From: Lophius americanus
Lineage: Eukaryota; Chordata; Actinopteri; Lophiiformes; Lophiidae
Direction: 5' to 3'
DNA: 64,000 nucleotides
NCBI GenBank assembly: GCA_037951165.1
Contig: JBBDHG010000506.1
Location: 86,001-150,000 of the forward strand
A model generated the notes under the pieces. That model saw nothing but the letters and a program-made list of their open reading frames with translations. It was not told where the DNA came from and did no database searches. A program made the position numbers and the translations under genes. The number at the start of each line of letters is the position of its first letter. The stretch's first letter is position 1. Shown here piece after piece: positions 1 through 12,100 of the stretch.

Positions 1-300
1 AAATAAGTTGTGACATTTTGAGGAGATAAAGGAGATAGAGGAAATTAGGTGAATTAGATGTGGGTCTGAGGAAGGGGTCGGCCTGATCAGGTCCGCGAGC
101 CTCCCTCTAAATGTTTGTTCATGAACAACGACAGCTTTTAGTGGAATCAAATGTCCCGTTCTTTCATGCGGAGGTCGCCACACGCTAAAGTCTACGAGGG
201 GAAACGCCTGACAATGATCCATGAAGATCCATGAGTCACGGCATCAACAGGAAGGAGCTGCGACTTTAAAGGGAAATCACAACCGTAAAATATGACCGGT
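1..300. other. Unassigned left-edge sequence
   Basis: No exon, RNA gene or repeat that I can recognise is visible. It is ordinary mixed-composition sequence leading into the first minisatellite. Confidence 0.4.
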
Positions 301-1512
301 ACAAACACTATTATAAAAACACCTGTATAAAAGCACGTATGAAAGACTTAAAAAAACACTTTTATAAAAACGCTTTTATAAAAACACTTTTAAGAAAACA
401 CTTTTATTAAAACACTTTTATAAAACACTTATTAAAACACTTTTATGAAAACACTTATTAAAACACTTTTATAAAAACACTTTTAAGAAAACACTTTTAT
501 TAAAACTCTTTTATAAAACACTTATTAAAACACTTTTATGAAAACACTTATTAAAACACTTTTATAAAAACACTTTTATGAAAACACTTTTATAAAACCA
601 CTTTTATGAAAACACTTTTATTAAAACACTTTTATGAAAACACTTTTATTAAAACTCTTTTATAAAACACTTATTAAAACACTTTTATAAAAACACTTTT
701 ATGAAAACACTTTTATTAAAACTCTTTTATAAAACACTTATTAAAACACTTTTATAAAAACACTTTTATAGAAACGCTTTTATGAAAACACTTTTATAAA
801 ACCACTTTTATGAAAACACTTTTATTAAAACACTTTTATGAAAACACTTATTAAAACACTTTTATAAAAACACTTTTATGAAAACACTTTTATTAAAACT
901 CTTTTATAAAACACTTATTAAAACACTTTTATAAAAACACTTTTATAGAAACGCTTTTATAAAAACACTTTTATAAAAATACTTTTATGAAAACAGTTTT
1001 ATTAAAACATTTTTATTAAAACACTTTTATTAAAACACTTTTATTAAAAGATTTTTATAAAAATACTTTTATAAAAACATTTTTATAAAAATACTTTTAT
1101 AAAAACACTTTAATAAAACACTTTTATGAAAACACTGTTATAAAAACACCTGTATAAAAACACTTATGAAAGACTTATAAAAACACTTTTATAAAAACAC
1201 CTGTATGAAAACACTTATGAAACACTTATAAAAACACTTTTATGAAAACACTATTATAAAAACACCTGTATAAAAACACTTATGAAACACTTATAAAAAC
1301 ACTTTTATAAAAACACCTGTATAAAAACACTTATGAAACACTTATAAAAACACTTTTATAAAAACACTTTTATAAAAACACCTGTATGAAAACACTTATG
1401 AAACACTTATAAAAACACTTTTATGAAAACACTATTATAAAAACACCTGTATAAAAACACTTATGAAACACTTATTAAAACACTTTTATGAAAACACTTT
1501 AATAAAAATGAA
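301..1512. repeat. 13-14 bp minisatellite (AAAACACTTTTAT type)
   Basis: About 90 imperfect copies of an A/T-rich unit, AAAACACTTTTAT, with variants ending in TATTA, TATGA, TATAGA and CCTGTAT. Longer blocks recur, for example AAACTCTTTTATAAAACACTT near 502, 652, 719 and 895. This points to repeated local duplication. The short open frame that starts at 1463 is a by-product. Confidence 0.9.
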
Positions 1513-1631
1513 AATGAGTCGGACTTATCTAGTCACTTATTCTGGCAGCGGGTGGTTCTCTTCTTCTGGAGTCACAGGTTTTACCGGCTTCTTCTCAGAA
1601 TACATAATGAATACATGTCAGGAAGACAGTC

Positions 1632-1915
1632 ACCTGTCTCTCACACCTGTCTTTCACACCTGTCTTTCTCACTTGTCTCTCTCACCAGTCTCTCACACCT
1701 GTCTCTCTCACCTGTCTCTCTTACATGTCTCCCTCACTTGTCTCTCTTACATGTCTCTCTCACCTGTCTCTCACACCTGTCTTTCTCACTTGTCTCTCTC
1801 ACCAGTCTCTCACACCTGTCTCTCTCACCTGTCTCTCTCACTTGTCTCTCTCACGTGTCTCTCTCACCTGTCTCTCTCACCTGTCTCCCTCACCTGTCTC
1901 CCTCACCTGTCTGCC
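1632..1915. repeat. 13-bp pyrimidine-rich minisatellite (CTCTCTCACCTGT)
   Basis: About 20 copies of CTCTCTCACCTGT with CACTTGT, ACATGT and CACCAGT variants. All three forward frames stay open across it, giving Ser/Leu-rich translations of 82-180 aa. These have no domain character and are not genes. Confidence 0.9.
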
Positions 1916-3180
1916 CTGGAATCTGGATTTCCTCGTTCTGCCAGTTTGGGGGCGTGGCCTCCTGATATTCTGAACAGACTCCCATCATTGCTGATCATTT
2001 ATTGAACAGGTACCGACTTCGGGACTCAGCTTCTTCTGCTCCGTGAGTTTTCTTCCGATAATGAAACAGGAACGTCGTGAAAGTTTGTTTCCTGCTGAGA
2101 GTTTGTTCAGAACGGAGACATTTGTTTTATGTGTCTGTTTAAGGATCTGCTGTGATTAACAGAGACGGAGGAAAAGTCTTTACGTCACACGGTTCCGGCT
2201 TCCAGGAACGTTTTATTTTTAGAGCGTCAACAGAAACGAGTCACTTGATCCAAATGTAAAGTGCATTATAAATTAAATGTATTATTATTATTATTATTAC
2301 TCAACATTTTCAAGTCAAGGAAATTGTTGATTTGACATTTTTTAAAGCTAAATGCTAATTTATATTCATCTCCAGGAATGTGTTATTTCTTTATCCCGCA
2401 AAAGTTGATTTACAGCAAAACTTTAAGACAATAAAGGTGGTGCTTTTGTAAAGTGTATAAAAGTATGATGCAGAAAAGTGTCAGTCTAAAAGAAGCGTTT
2501 CATTATATAAAGGCTACTAGTCAAAGTCATTCCTTTAAAAAAGGTTTACAGTCATGATTAGACCCTAAAATCATTAAAAAAGGGAATTTCCTGCTTATAA
2601 CTTCAAGAACAAACAAACAACACTTTAAACATTTAAACAAAAATCCATTTGAGCCAAAACAAAAACACAATTTCAAATATTTACTGGGATTTTCTCTGCA
2701 AAACACCATCATCATCGTCCTCCTCCTCATCATCATCAGAACATCAGCATGGAACACCAACACTTCTGTACTTCTAGAGAATTCGATGCTTCTGTTTCTC
2801 TGATTGTTTCTTATGCAAATATGTTTGTGACGTCAACAAAATGAGTTTTTGACAGAACAGCAGGTTCTTTTCCTGCGGCCCACCAGAAGGTTCGGTCTGG
2901 CCCGCGGGTCTGCTGCTTGTCCTTGCAGACGTATATCTTGAGGGAAGTTCTGGCTTGTTTCTGACGTGGGGTACCGCCCTGATTTCCTTCAGGTGGCCCC
3001 CGGTCTACACCTGCGGGTTCCAGGCGTACTCTTTCCCTTCCCTCCTGCTACCCCCCCCCTCTGTCACAGATAACTCCTCTCTCTTCTCCACCCTCTCCTA
3101 AAGCCGATTGATGGTGAACATCTGTCTGTTGCTGTCGTTTGTGTAACATAAACCCTCCTGAACTCCAGATGTTCCTCACA
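1916..3180. other. Sequence upstream of the first tmbim1 coding exon
   Basis: Non-repetitive except for one copy of the ATT-tailed dispersed repeat at 2252-2299. It probably contains tmbim1 promoter or 5' untranslated sequence, because the first coding exon has an acceptor-like TTCCTCACAG just before it (3171-3180). I could not place an upstream non-coding exon or a promoter. Confidence 0.4.
2252..2299 (+). repeat. ATT-tailed dispersed repeat, copy 1
   Basis: The motif GTGCATTATAAATTAAATGT is followed by (ATT)n. The same end occurs at 28905, 29293, 41304 (inverted), 58759 (inverted) and 63630. A conserved short end plus a trinucleotide tail looks like the 3' end of a fish non-LTR retroposon or SINE. 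The parent element is not identified. Confidence 0.65.
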
Positions 3181-3186
3181 GGTGAG

Positions 3187-6100
3187 ATGTCCGGGTCAGA
3201 CCACCCTCCGAAGTACGACCCGCTGCACGCACCTGCGGGCGGAGACCACCCGGTTTCTGCTGCCTATGAATCCAAGCCAGCCCGTCCAATCCCCCCGATG
3301 TATCCGGGCCCACCGCGGGCCTTTCCTCCCGGCCGGTGCCCCGGCCCCCCCTCCAGCTCACCTGTCAACAAAACTAATGCACCATCAGATGTCGGAATCT
3401 CAGGTGAGTCGTTCTTTTTTCTTCTCATCAACTTCTTCCTGTTCAAAAAGATTAAAACATGTTGAGAATCCGCTCCCCCCCCCCCGCCACGTCACGGAGT
3501 GATGCATTATGGTACCCGGTCTAAAAATAGACAAATTATCTCTCCACAATCAGCTGCACTTCCAGTTCTGGTTGCCACGGTGACAGAAACCCGCCAGCGT
3601 CCCCCAGAGACTGAGACGGACTGAGAGTCTGGTCCACAAAGGAGACTTTGTGTTGGTGTGGGTTCTGTTTTACCTGGGTAATCTAATCCTCGCACCTGGA
3701 CGGGTTTCTGCCCTCAGGTTTGAAGGCGTGTTGCTGGTCGGGAGCGAAACTCTGTTTTTCTTTTGGGTAGTTGGATTTCCTACACTCTAAAAACTGCTGG
3801 GTTATCAAATGACACAATTTTGGATTGTTTTAATGAGCCAGCGCTGGTTCTGTAAGGGACCGAGCCAGCAGGTTTGATCCGGCGTGCTGGGTTACGTCTT
3901 TTATACATGAATGAATAAAAAGACTATGTTCTCGATGAAAGTAGCCAAATCCTGCGTTTTCGGTTTCAAAACGCTTCTTTCTTTCCAAACAAACTTTTAT
4001 CTCATTATGAAGCTGATGATGAAGCTAATTAGCTAGCTACCCAGGTGATAGGTAAGTTAGCAAGCGTGCTAGCTGGCTAATAAAAGGTCAGCATGTAGTA
4101 GAACGGTGTTGGTCCACTATCTAGCATGCTAGCTTCATCAGCATTAGCCCTCGCCGACGGTTCTGACATCTTATGTCGCTCCACACAGATTCAAATAATA
4201 ACTAACGTCACCTGGTGTGAGCTAGTTAGCGTGTGAGCTACGGTTAACCACACAGTCAGCTGACATGGTTTTAGCTCCCTTTGTAAGCTAGCTGACTGTC
4301 CTTATGTTCTGAGCTGCAGCTTTAAGGTCTTTTAGTTTCCTTACATGCTAGAGCAAAGGTTAAAGGTCAGACGAAGTCGCTGGTGATGAACCCAAGCTGG
4401 TACCCGTCAGCATAGAACCAGGATTTGGGTTATTACAATAAACCAGCACCTTTACTGGATCCTCCTGCGAGTCGTTAGCGGAACAGATTGCTGGAGGAGG
4501 TGATGTGAGGACAGTGTGGAGGAGGTGATGGGAGGACAGTGTGGAGGAGGTGATGTGAGGACAGCGTGGAGGAGGTGATGTGAGGACAGTGTGGAGGAGG
4601 TGATGGGAGGACAGTGTGGAGGAGGTGATGGGAGGACAGCGTAAGGAGGTGATGGGAGGACAGCGTGGAGGAGGTGATGGGAGGACAGCGTGGAGGAGGT
4701 GATGTGAGGACAGTGTGGAGGAGGTGATGGGAGGACAGTGTGGAGGAGGTGATGTGAGGACAGTGTGGAGGAGGTGATGTGAGGACAGCGTGGAGGAGGT
4801 GATGGGAGGACAGTGTGGAGGAGGTGATGGGAGGACAGCGTGGAGGAGGTGATGGGAGGACAGCGTGGAGGAGGTGATGGGAGGACAGTGTGGAGGAGGT
4901 GATGGGAGGACAGTGTGGAGGAGGTGATGGGAGGACGGTGTGGAGGAGGTGATGTGAGGACAGTGTGGAGGAGGTGATGTGAGGACAGTGTGGAGGAGGT
5001 GATGGGAGGACAGTGTGGAGGAGGTGATGTGAGGACAGCGTGGAGGAGGTGATGTGAGGACAGTGTGGAGGAGGTGATGGGAGGACAGTGTGGAAGAGGT
5101 GATGGGAGGACAGCGTGGAGGAGGTGATGGGAGGACAGCGTGGAGGAGGTGATGGGAGGACAGTGTGGAGGAGGTGATGGGAGGACAGTGTGGAGGAGGT
5201 GATGGGAGGACAGCGTGGAGGAGGTGATGTGAGGACAGTGTGGAGGAGGTGATGGGAGGACAGTGTGGAGGAGGTGATGGGAGGACAGCGTAAGGAGGTG
5301 ATGGGAGGACAGCGTGGAGGAGGTGATGGGAGGACAGCGTGGAGGAGGTGATGTGAGGACAGTGTGGAGGAGGTGATGGGAGGACAGTGTGGAGGAGGTG
5401 ATGTGAGGACAGTGTGGAGGAGGTGATGTGAGGACAGCGTGGAGGAGGTGATGGGAGGACAGTGTGGAGGAGGTGATGGGAGGACAGCGTGGAGGAGGTG
5501 ATGGGAGGACAGCGTGGAGGAGGTGATGGGAGGACAGTGTGGAGGAGGTGATGGGAGGACAGTGTGGAGGAGGTGATGGGAGGACGGTGTGGAGGAGGTG
5601 ATGTGAGGACAGTGTGGAGGAGGTGATGTGAGGACAGTGTGGAGGAGGTGATGGGAGGACAGTGTGGAGGAGGTGATGTGAGGACAGCGTGGAGGAGGTG
5701 ATGTGAGGACAGTGTGGAGGAGGTGATGGGAGGACAGTGTGGAAGAGGTGATGGGAGGACAGCGTGGAGGAGGTGATGGGAGGACAGCGTGGAGGAGGTG
5801 ATGGGAGGACAGTGTGGAGGAGGTGATGGGAGGACAGTGTGGAGCAGGTGATGTGAGGACAGTGTGGAGGAGGTGATGTGAGGACAGTGTGGAGGAGGTG
5901 ATGGGAGGACAGTGTGGAGGAGGTGATGGGAGGACAGTGTGGAGGAGGTGATGGGAGGACATCATCACCTCCTCCACAGGACAGTGTGGAGGAGGTGATG
6001 TGAGGACAGTGTGGAGGAGGTGATGTGAGGACAGTGTGGAGGAGGTGATGTGAGGACAGCGTGGAGGAGGTGATGTGAGGACAGTGTGGAGGAGGTGATG

Positions 6101-9100
6101 GGAGGACAGCGTGGAGGAGGTGATGGGAGGACAGCGTGGAGGAGGTGATGGGAGGACAGTGTGGAGGAGGTGATGGGAGGACAGTGTGGAGGAGGTGATG
6201 GGAGGACGGTGTGGAGGAGGTGATGTGAGGACAGTGTGGAGGAGGTGATGGGAGGACAGTGTGGAGGAGGTGATGGGAGGACAGCGTGGAGGAGGTGATG
6301 GGAGGACAGCGTGGAGGAGGTGATGGGAGGACAGCGTGGAGGAGGTGATGTGAGGACAGTGTGGAGGAGGTGATGGGAGGACAGTGTGGAGGAGGTGATG
6401 GGAGGACAGCGTGGAGGAGGTGATGGGAGGACAGCGTGGAGGAGGTGATGGGAGGACAGCGTGGAGGAGGTGATGTGAGGACAGTGTGGAGGAGGTGATG
6501 GGAGGACAGTGTGGAGGAGGTGATGTGAGGACAGTGTGGAGGAGGTGATGGGAGGACAGTGTGGAGGAGGTGATGGGAGGACAGCGTGGAGGAGGTGATG
6601 GGAGGACAGTGTGGAGGAGGTGATGGGAGGACAGCGTGGAGGAGGTGATGGGAGGACAGTGTGGAGGAGGTGATGGGAGGACAGTGTGGAGGAGGTGATG
6701 GGAGGACAGTGTGGAGGAGGTGATGGGAGGACAGCGTGGAGGAGGTGATGACATCCCACTCATCTGATCTGGGCCTGTTTGTTCTTTGTAATATGCTGAG
6801 TCATGAGTTTCTCCTGGGCGCCACGGGCTTCAAACCCAACAACAGATTAGGACAACAATGAGCTCAGCCGGGACTTTTTCACGAACTCGATCTGAAGGAG
6901 ACCAAACAAACCCTCCGCTACCTCATGGCATCAGGAGGACCAGAACTCCGAGGCCCACCTGCATCTCAGCGAGAACCACCTCCACATTCTGGACGGCCGG
7001 TCGGAGAGAAGAATGAGGAAGTTTTCAAACTCGAAGTTTAAACTCCGAATCAACTCATGCTGACGACTCGCCTGATGATCTCGGTGAAATACGAGACATT
7101 ACGCTAAATTAGCAGTAAATACCGGTATTTACAGTAAATACCGGTATTTACTGTAAATACCAGAAGTTGAAAAGACAATGAATGACAATAAATTCAGACT
7201 TTTTTAACCCTTGAAATGTAAAGTATTTCCCCGTTACACACTTTCAACGTTTTGTTTCTGTAGAGATGAAGGTTTTCTCTTCTTATGTTCTAAAAGGTTC
7301 TTTACTGTAAATGTGAATCTAGGTGTCACACCTCGTATAACAGTCAGCTGTGTCTTTGTGTGGATTAAAGAATCCAGGTTAAGTGATTAAAGTAATGTAT
7401 TAAACCTCAGACTCCTCTCTGACGACGGATGACATCACCGCTCATATTTCTCTTCTGCCGTTGAAACAGGTGATGAGGTCACGGCGAGTTTCTGCGGATA
7501 TGACAGTTTGACCCATCAGCAGGCCTTCATCACAAAGGTGAGACACAGGTGTCAAACCTTAACTATAACTGTAATAGGTTATAACTGTAATAGGTTATAA
7601 CTATAATAGGTTATTACTATAATAGGTTATTACTATAATAGGTTATTACTATAATAAGTTATTACTATAATAAGTTATAACTATAATAGGTTATTACTAT
7701 AATAGGTTATAACTATAATAAGTTATTACTATAATAGGTTATAACTGTAATAGGTTATAACTATAATAGGTTATAACTATAATAGGTTATTACTATAATA
7801 GGTTATAACTATAATAGGTTATTACTATAATAGGTTATTACTATAATAGGTTATTACTATAATAAGTTATTACTATAATAAGTTATAACTATAATAGGTT
7901 ATAACTATAATAGGTTATAACCTTAATAGGTTATTACTATAATAGGTTATAACTATAATAGGTTATTACTATAATAAGTTATTACTATAATAAGTTATAA
8001 CTATAATAGGTTATTACTATAATAGGTTATTACTATAATAGGTTATTACTATAATAAGTTATTACTATAATAAGTTATAACTATAATAGGTTATAACTAT
8101 AATAAGTTATAACTATAATAGGTTATAACTGTAATAGGTTATAACTATAATAGGTTATAACTATAATAGGTTATAACCTTAATAGGTTATTACTATAATA
8201 GGTTATAACTATAATAGGTTATTACTATAATAGGTTACAACCTTAATAGGTTATTACTATAATAGGTTATTACTATAATAAGTTATTACTATAATAAGTT
8301 ATAACTATAATAGGTTATTACTATAATAGGTTATTACTATAATAGGTTATAACTATAATAAGTTATTACTATAATAGGTTATAACTGTAATAGGTTATAA
8401 CTATAATAGGTTATAACTATAATAGGTTATAACCTTAATAGGTTATTACTATAATAGGTTATAACTATAATAGGTTATTACTATAATAGGTTATAACCTT
8501 AATAGGTTATTACTATAATAGGTTATTACTATAATAAGTTATTACTATAATAAGTTATAACTATAATAGGTTATTACTATAATAGGTTATAACTATAATA
8601 GGTTATTACTATAATAGGTTATTACTATAATAGGTTATAACTTTAATAGGTTATTACTGTAATAGGTTATTATTATAATAGATTATAACTATAATAGGTT
8701 ATTATTATAATAGGTTATTACTATAATAGGTTATAACTATAATAGGTTATTACTATAATAAGTTATTACTATAATAAGTTATAACTATAATAGGTTATAA
8801 CTATAATAGGTTATAACTATAATAGGTTATTACTATAATAGGTTATAACTATAATAGGTTATAACTATAATAGGTTATAACCTTAATAGGTTATTACTAT
8901 AATAGGTTATTACTATAATAAGTTATTACTATAATAAGTTATAACTATAATAGGTTATTACTATAATAGGTTATAACTATAATAGGTTATTACTATAATA
9001 GGTTATTACTATAATAGGTTATAACTTTAATAGGTTATTACTGTAATAGGTTATTATTATAATAGGTTATAACTATAATAGGTTATTACTATGATAGGTT

Positions 9101-12100
9101 ATAACTGTAATAGGTTATATCTATAATAGGTTATAACTATAATAGGTTATTACTATAATAGGTTATTACTATAATAGGTTATAACTATAATAGGTTATTA
9201 CTATAATAGGTTATTACTATAATAGGTTATTACTATAATAAGTTATTACTATAATAAGTTATAACTATAATAGGTTATTACTATAATAGGTTATAACTAT
9301 AATAAGTTATTACTATAATAGGTTATAACTGTAATAGGTTATAACTATAATAGGTTATAACTATAATAGGTTATTACTATAATAGGTTATAACTATAATA
9401 GGTTATTACTATAATAGGTTATTACTATAATAGGTTATTACTATAATAAGTTATTACTATAATAAGTTATAACTATAATAGGTTATAACTATAATAGGTT
9501 ATAACCTTAATAGGTTATTACTATAATAGGTTATAACTATAATAGGTTATTACTATAATAAGTTATTACTATAATAAGTTATAACTATAATAGGTTATTA
9601 CTATAATAGGTTATTACTATAATAGGTTATTACTATAATAAGTTATTACTATAATAAGTTATAACTATAATAGGTTATTACTATAATAGGTTATAACTAT
9701 AATAAGTTATTACTATAATAGGTTATAACTGTAATAGGTTATAACTATAATAGGTTATAACTATAATAGGTTATAACCTTAATAGGTTATTACTATAATA
9801 GGTTATAACTATAATAGGTTATTACTATAATAGGTTATAACCTTAATAGGTTATTACTATAATAGGTTATTACTATAATAAGTTATTACTATAATAAGTT
9901 ATAACTATAATAGGTTATTACTATAATAGGTTATAACTATAATAGGTTATTACTATAATAGGTTATTACTATAATAGGTTATAACTTTAATAGGTTATTA
10001 CTGTAATAGGTTATTATTATAATAGATTATAACTATAATAGGTTATTATTATAATAGGTTATTACTATAATAGGTTATAACTATAATAGGTTATTACTAT
10101 AATAAGTTATTACTATAATAAGTTATAACTATAATAGGTTATAACTATAATAGGTTATAACTATAATAGGTTATTACTATAATAGGTTATAACTATAATA
10201 GGTTATAACTATAATAGGTTATAACCTTAATAGGTTATTACTATAATAGGTTATTACTATAATAAGTTATTACTATAATAAGTTATAACTATAATAGGTT
10301 ATTACTATAATAGGTTATAACTATAATAGGTTATTACTATAATAGGTTATTACTATAATAGGTTATAACTTTAATAGGTTATTACTGTAATAGGTTATTA
10401 TTATAATAGGTTATAACTATAATAGGTTATTACTATGATAGGTTATAACTGTAATAGGTTATATCTATAATAGGTTATAACTATAATAGGTTATTACTAT
10501 AATAGGTTATTACTATAATAGGTTATAACTATAATAGGTTATAACTATAATAGGTTATAACCTTAATAGGTTATTACTATAATAGGTTATTACTATAATA
10601 AGTTATTACTATAATAAGTTATAACTATAATAGGTTATTACTATAATAGGTCATAACTATAATAGGTTATTACTATAATAGGTTATTACTATAATAGGTT
10701 ATAACTTTAATAGGTTATTACTGTAATAGGTTATTATTATAATAGGTTATAACTATAATAGGTTATTACTATGATAGGTTATAACTGTAATAGGATATAA
10801 CTATAATAGGTTATAACTATAATAGGTTATTACTATAATAGGTTATAACTATAATAGGTTATAACTATAATAGGTTATAATCTTAATAGGTTATTACTAT
10901 AATAGGTTATTACTATAATAAGTTATTACTATAATAAGTTATAACTATAATAGGTTATTACTATAATAGGTTATAACTATAATAGGTTATTACTATAATA
11001 GGTTATTACTATAATAGGTTATAACTTTAATAGGTTATTACTGTAATAGGTTATTATTATAATAGGTTATAACTATAATAGGTTATTACTATAATAGGTT
11101 ATTACTATAATAGGTTATTACTATAATAGGTTATAACTATAATAGGTTATAACTATAATAGGTTATAACTATAATAGGTTATAACTATAATAGGTTATTA
11201 CTATAATAGGTTATAACTATAATAGGTTATAACTATAATAGGTTATTACTATAATAAGTTATTACTATAATAGGTTATTACTATAATAAGTTATTACTAT
11301 AATAAGTTATAACTATAATAGGTTATTACTATAATAGGTTATAACTATAATAGGTTATTACTATAATAGGTTATTACTATAATAGGTTATAACTTTAATA
11401 GGTTATTACTGTAATAGGTTATTATTATAATAGGTTATAACTATAATAGGTTATTACTATGATAGGTTATAACTGTAATAGGTTATAACTTTAATAGGTT
11501 ATAACATCGGGGTGGATGACGCCATCATCTTCCTGCTTCATCCTCCTCTCTCTTACCTGGAGAAGCCTGGAAGCTCCGTGAGGATCAGGTTTTTTGATTT
11601 CTCCAACACCATCCAGCCCATGTTTCTGAGGGACAAACTGGAACTGACCGGAGTGGATGAGCACCTCGCATCCTGGATCCTGGACTACCTGACCAACCGT
11701 CCCCAGTATGTGAGGACTCGGGACTGTGTGTCGGACGTGGTTGTCTGCAGTACGGGGGTCCCACAGGGAACGGTCCTGGCTCCGTTCCTCTTCACCCTCT
11801 ACACTGCAGACTTCTCATACAACACACCCACGTGTCACCTGCAGAAGTTCTCTGACGACTCTGCAATCGTCGGTCTCATCACAGACGGGGACGACAAGGA
11901 GTCCAGAGGACTGACGCAGGACTTCACGCACTGGTGCCAGTGGAACCACCTCCAGATCAACGCGGGTAAAACCAAGGAACTGGTGGTGGACTTCCGAAGG
12001 CACACACCCCCCCACACACCGGTGAACATCCAGGGAATGGACGTTGAGATGGTCACGTCCTACAAGTACCTTGGTGTTCACCTGAACAACAAACTGCACT

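Noticed and set aside
4475..6763. A 762-codon open frame on the reverse strand
   Set aside because: It is wholly made of the 25-bp repeat. Three units give a 25-residue period, and no frame of the unit contains a stop. It has no start context, splice sites or domain.
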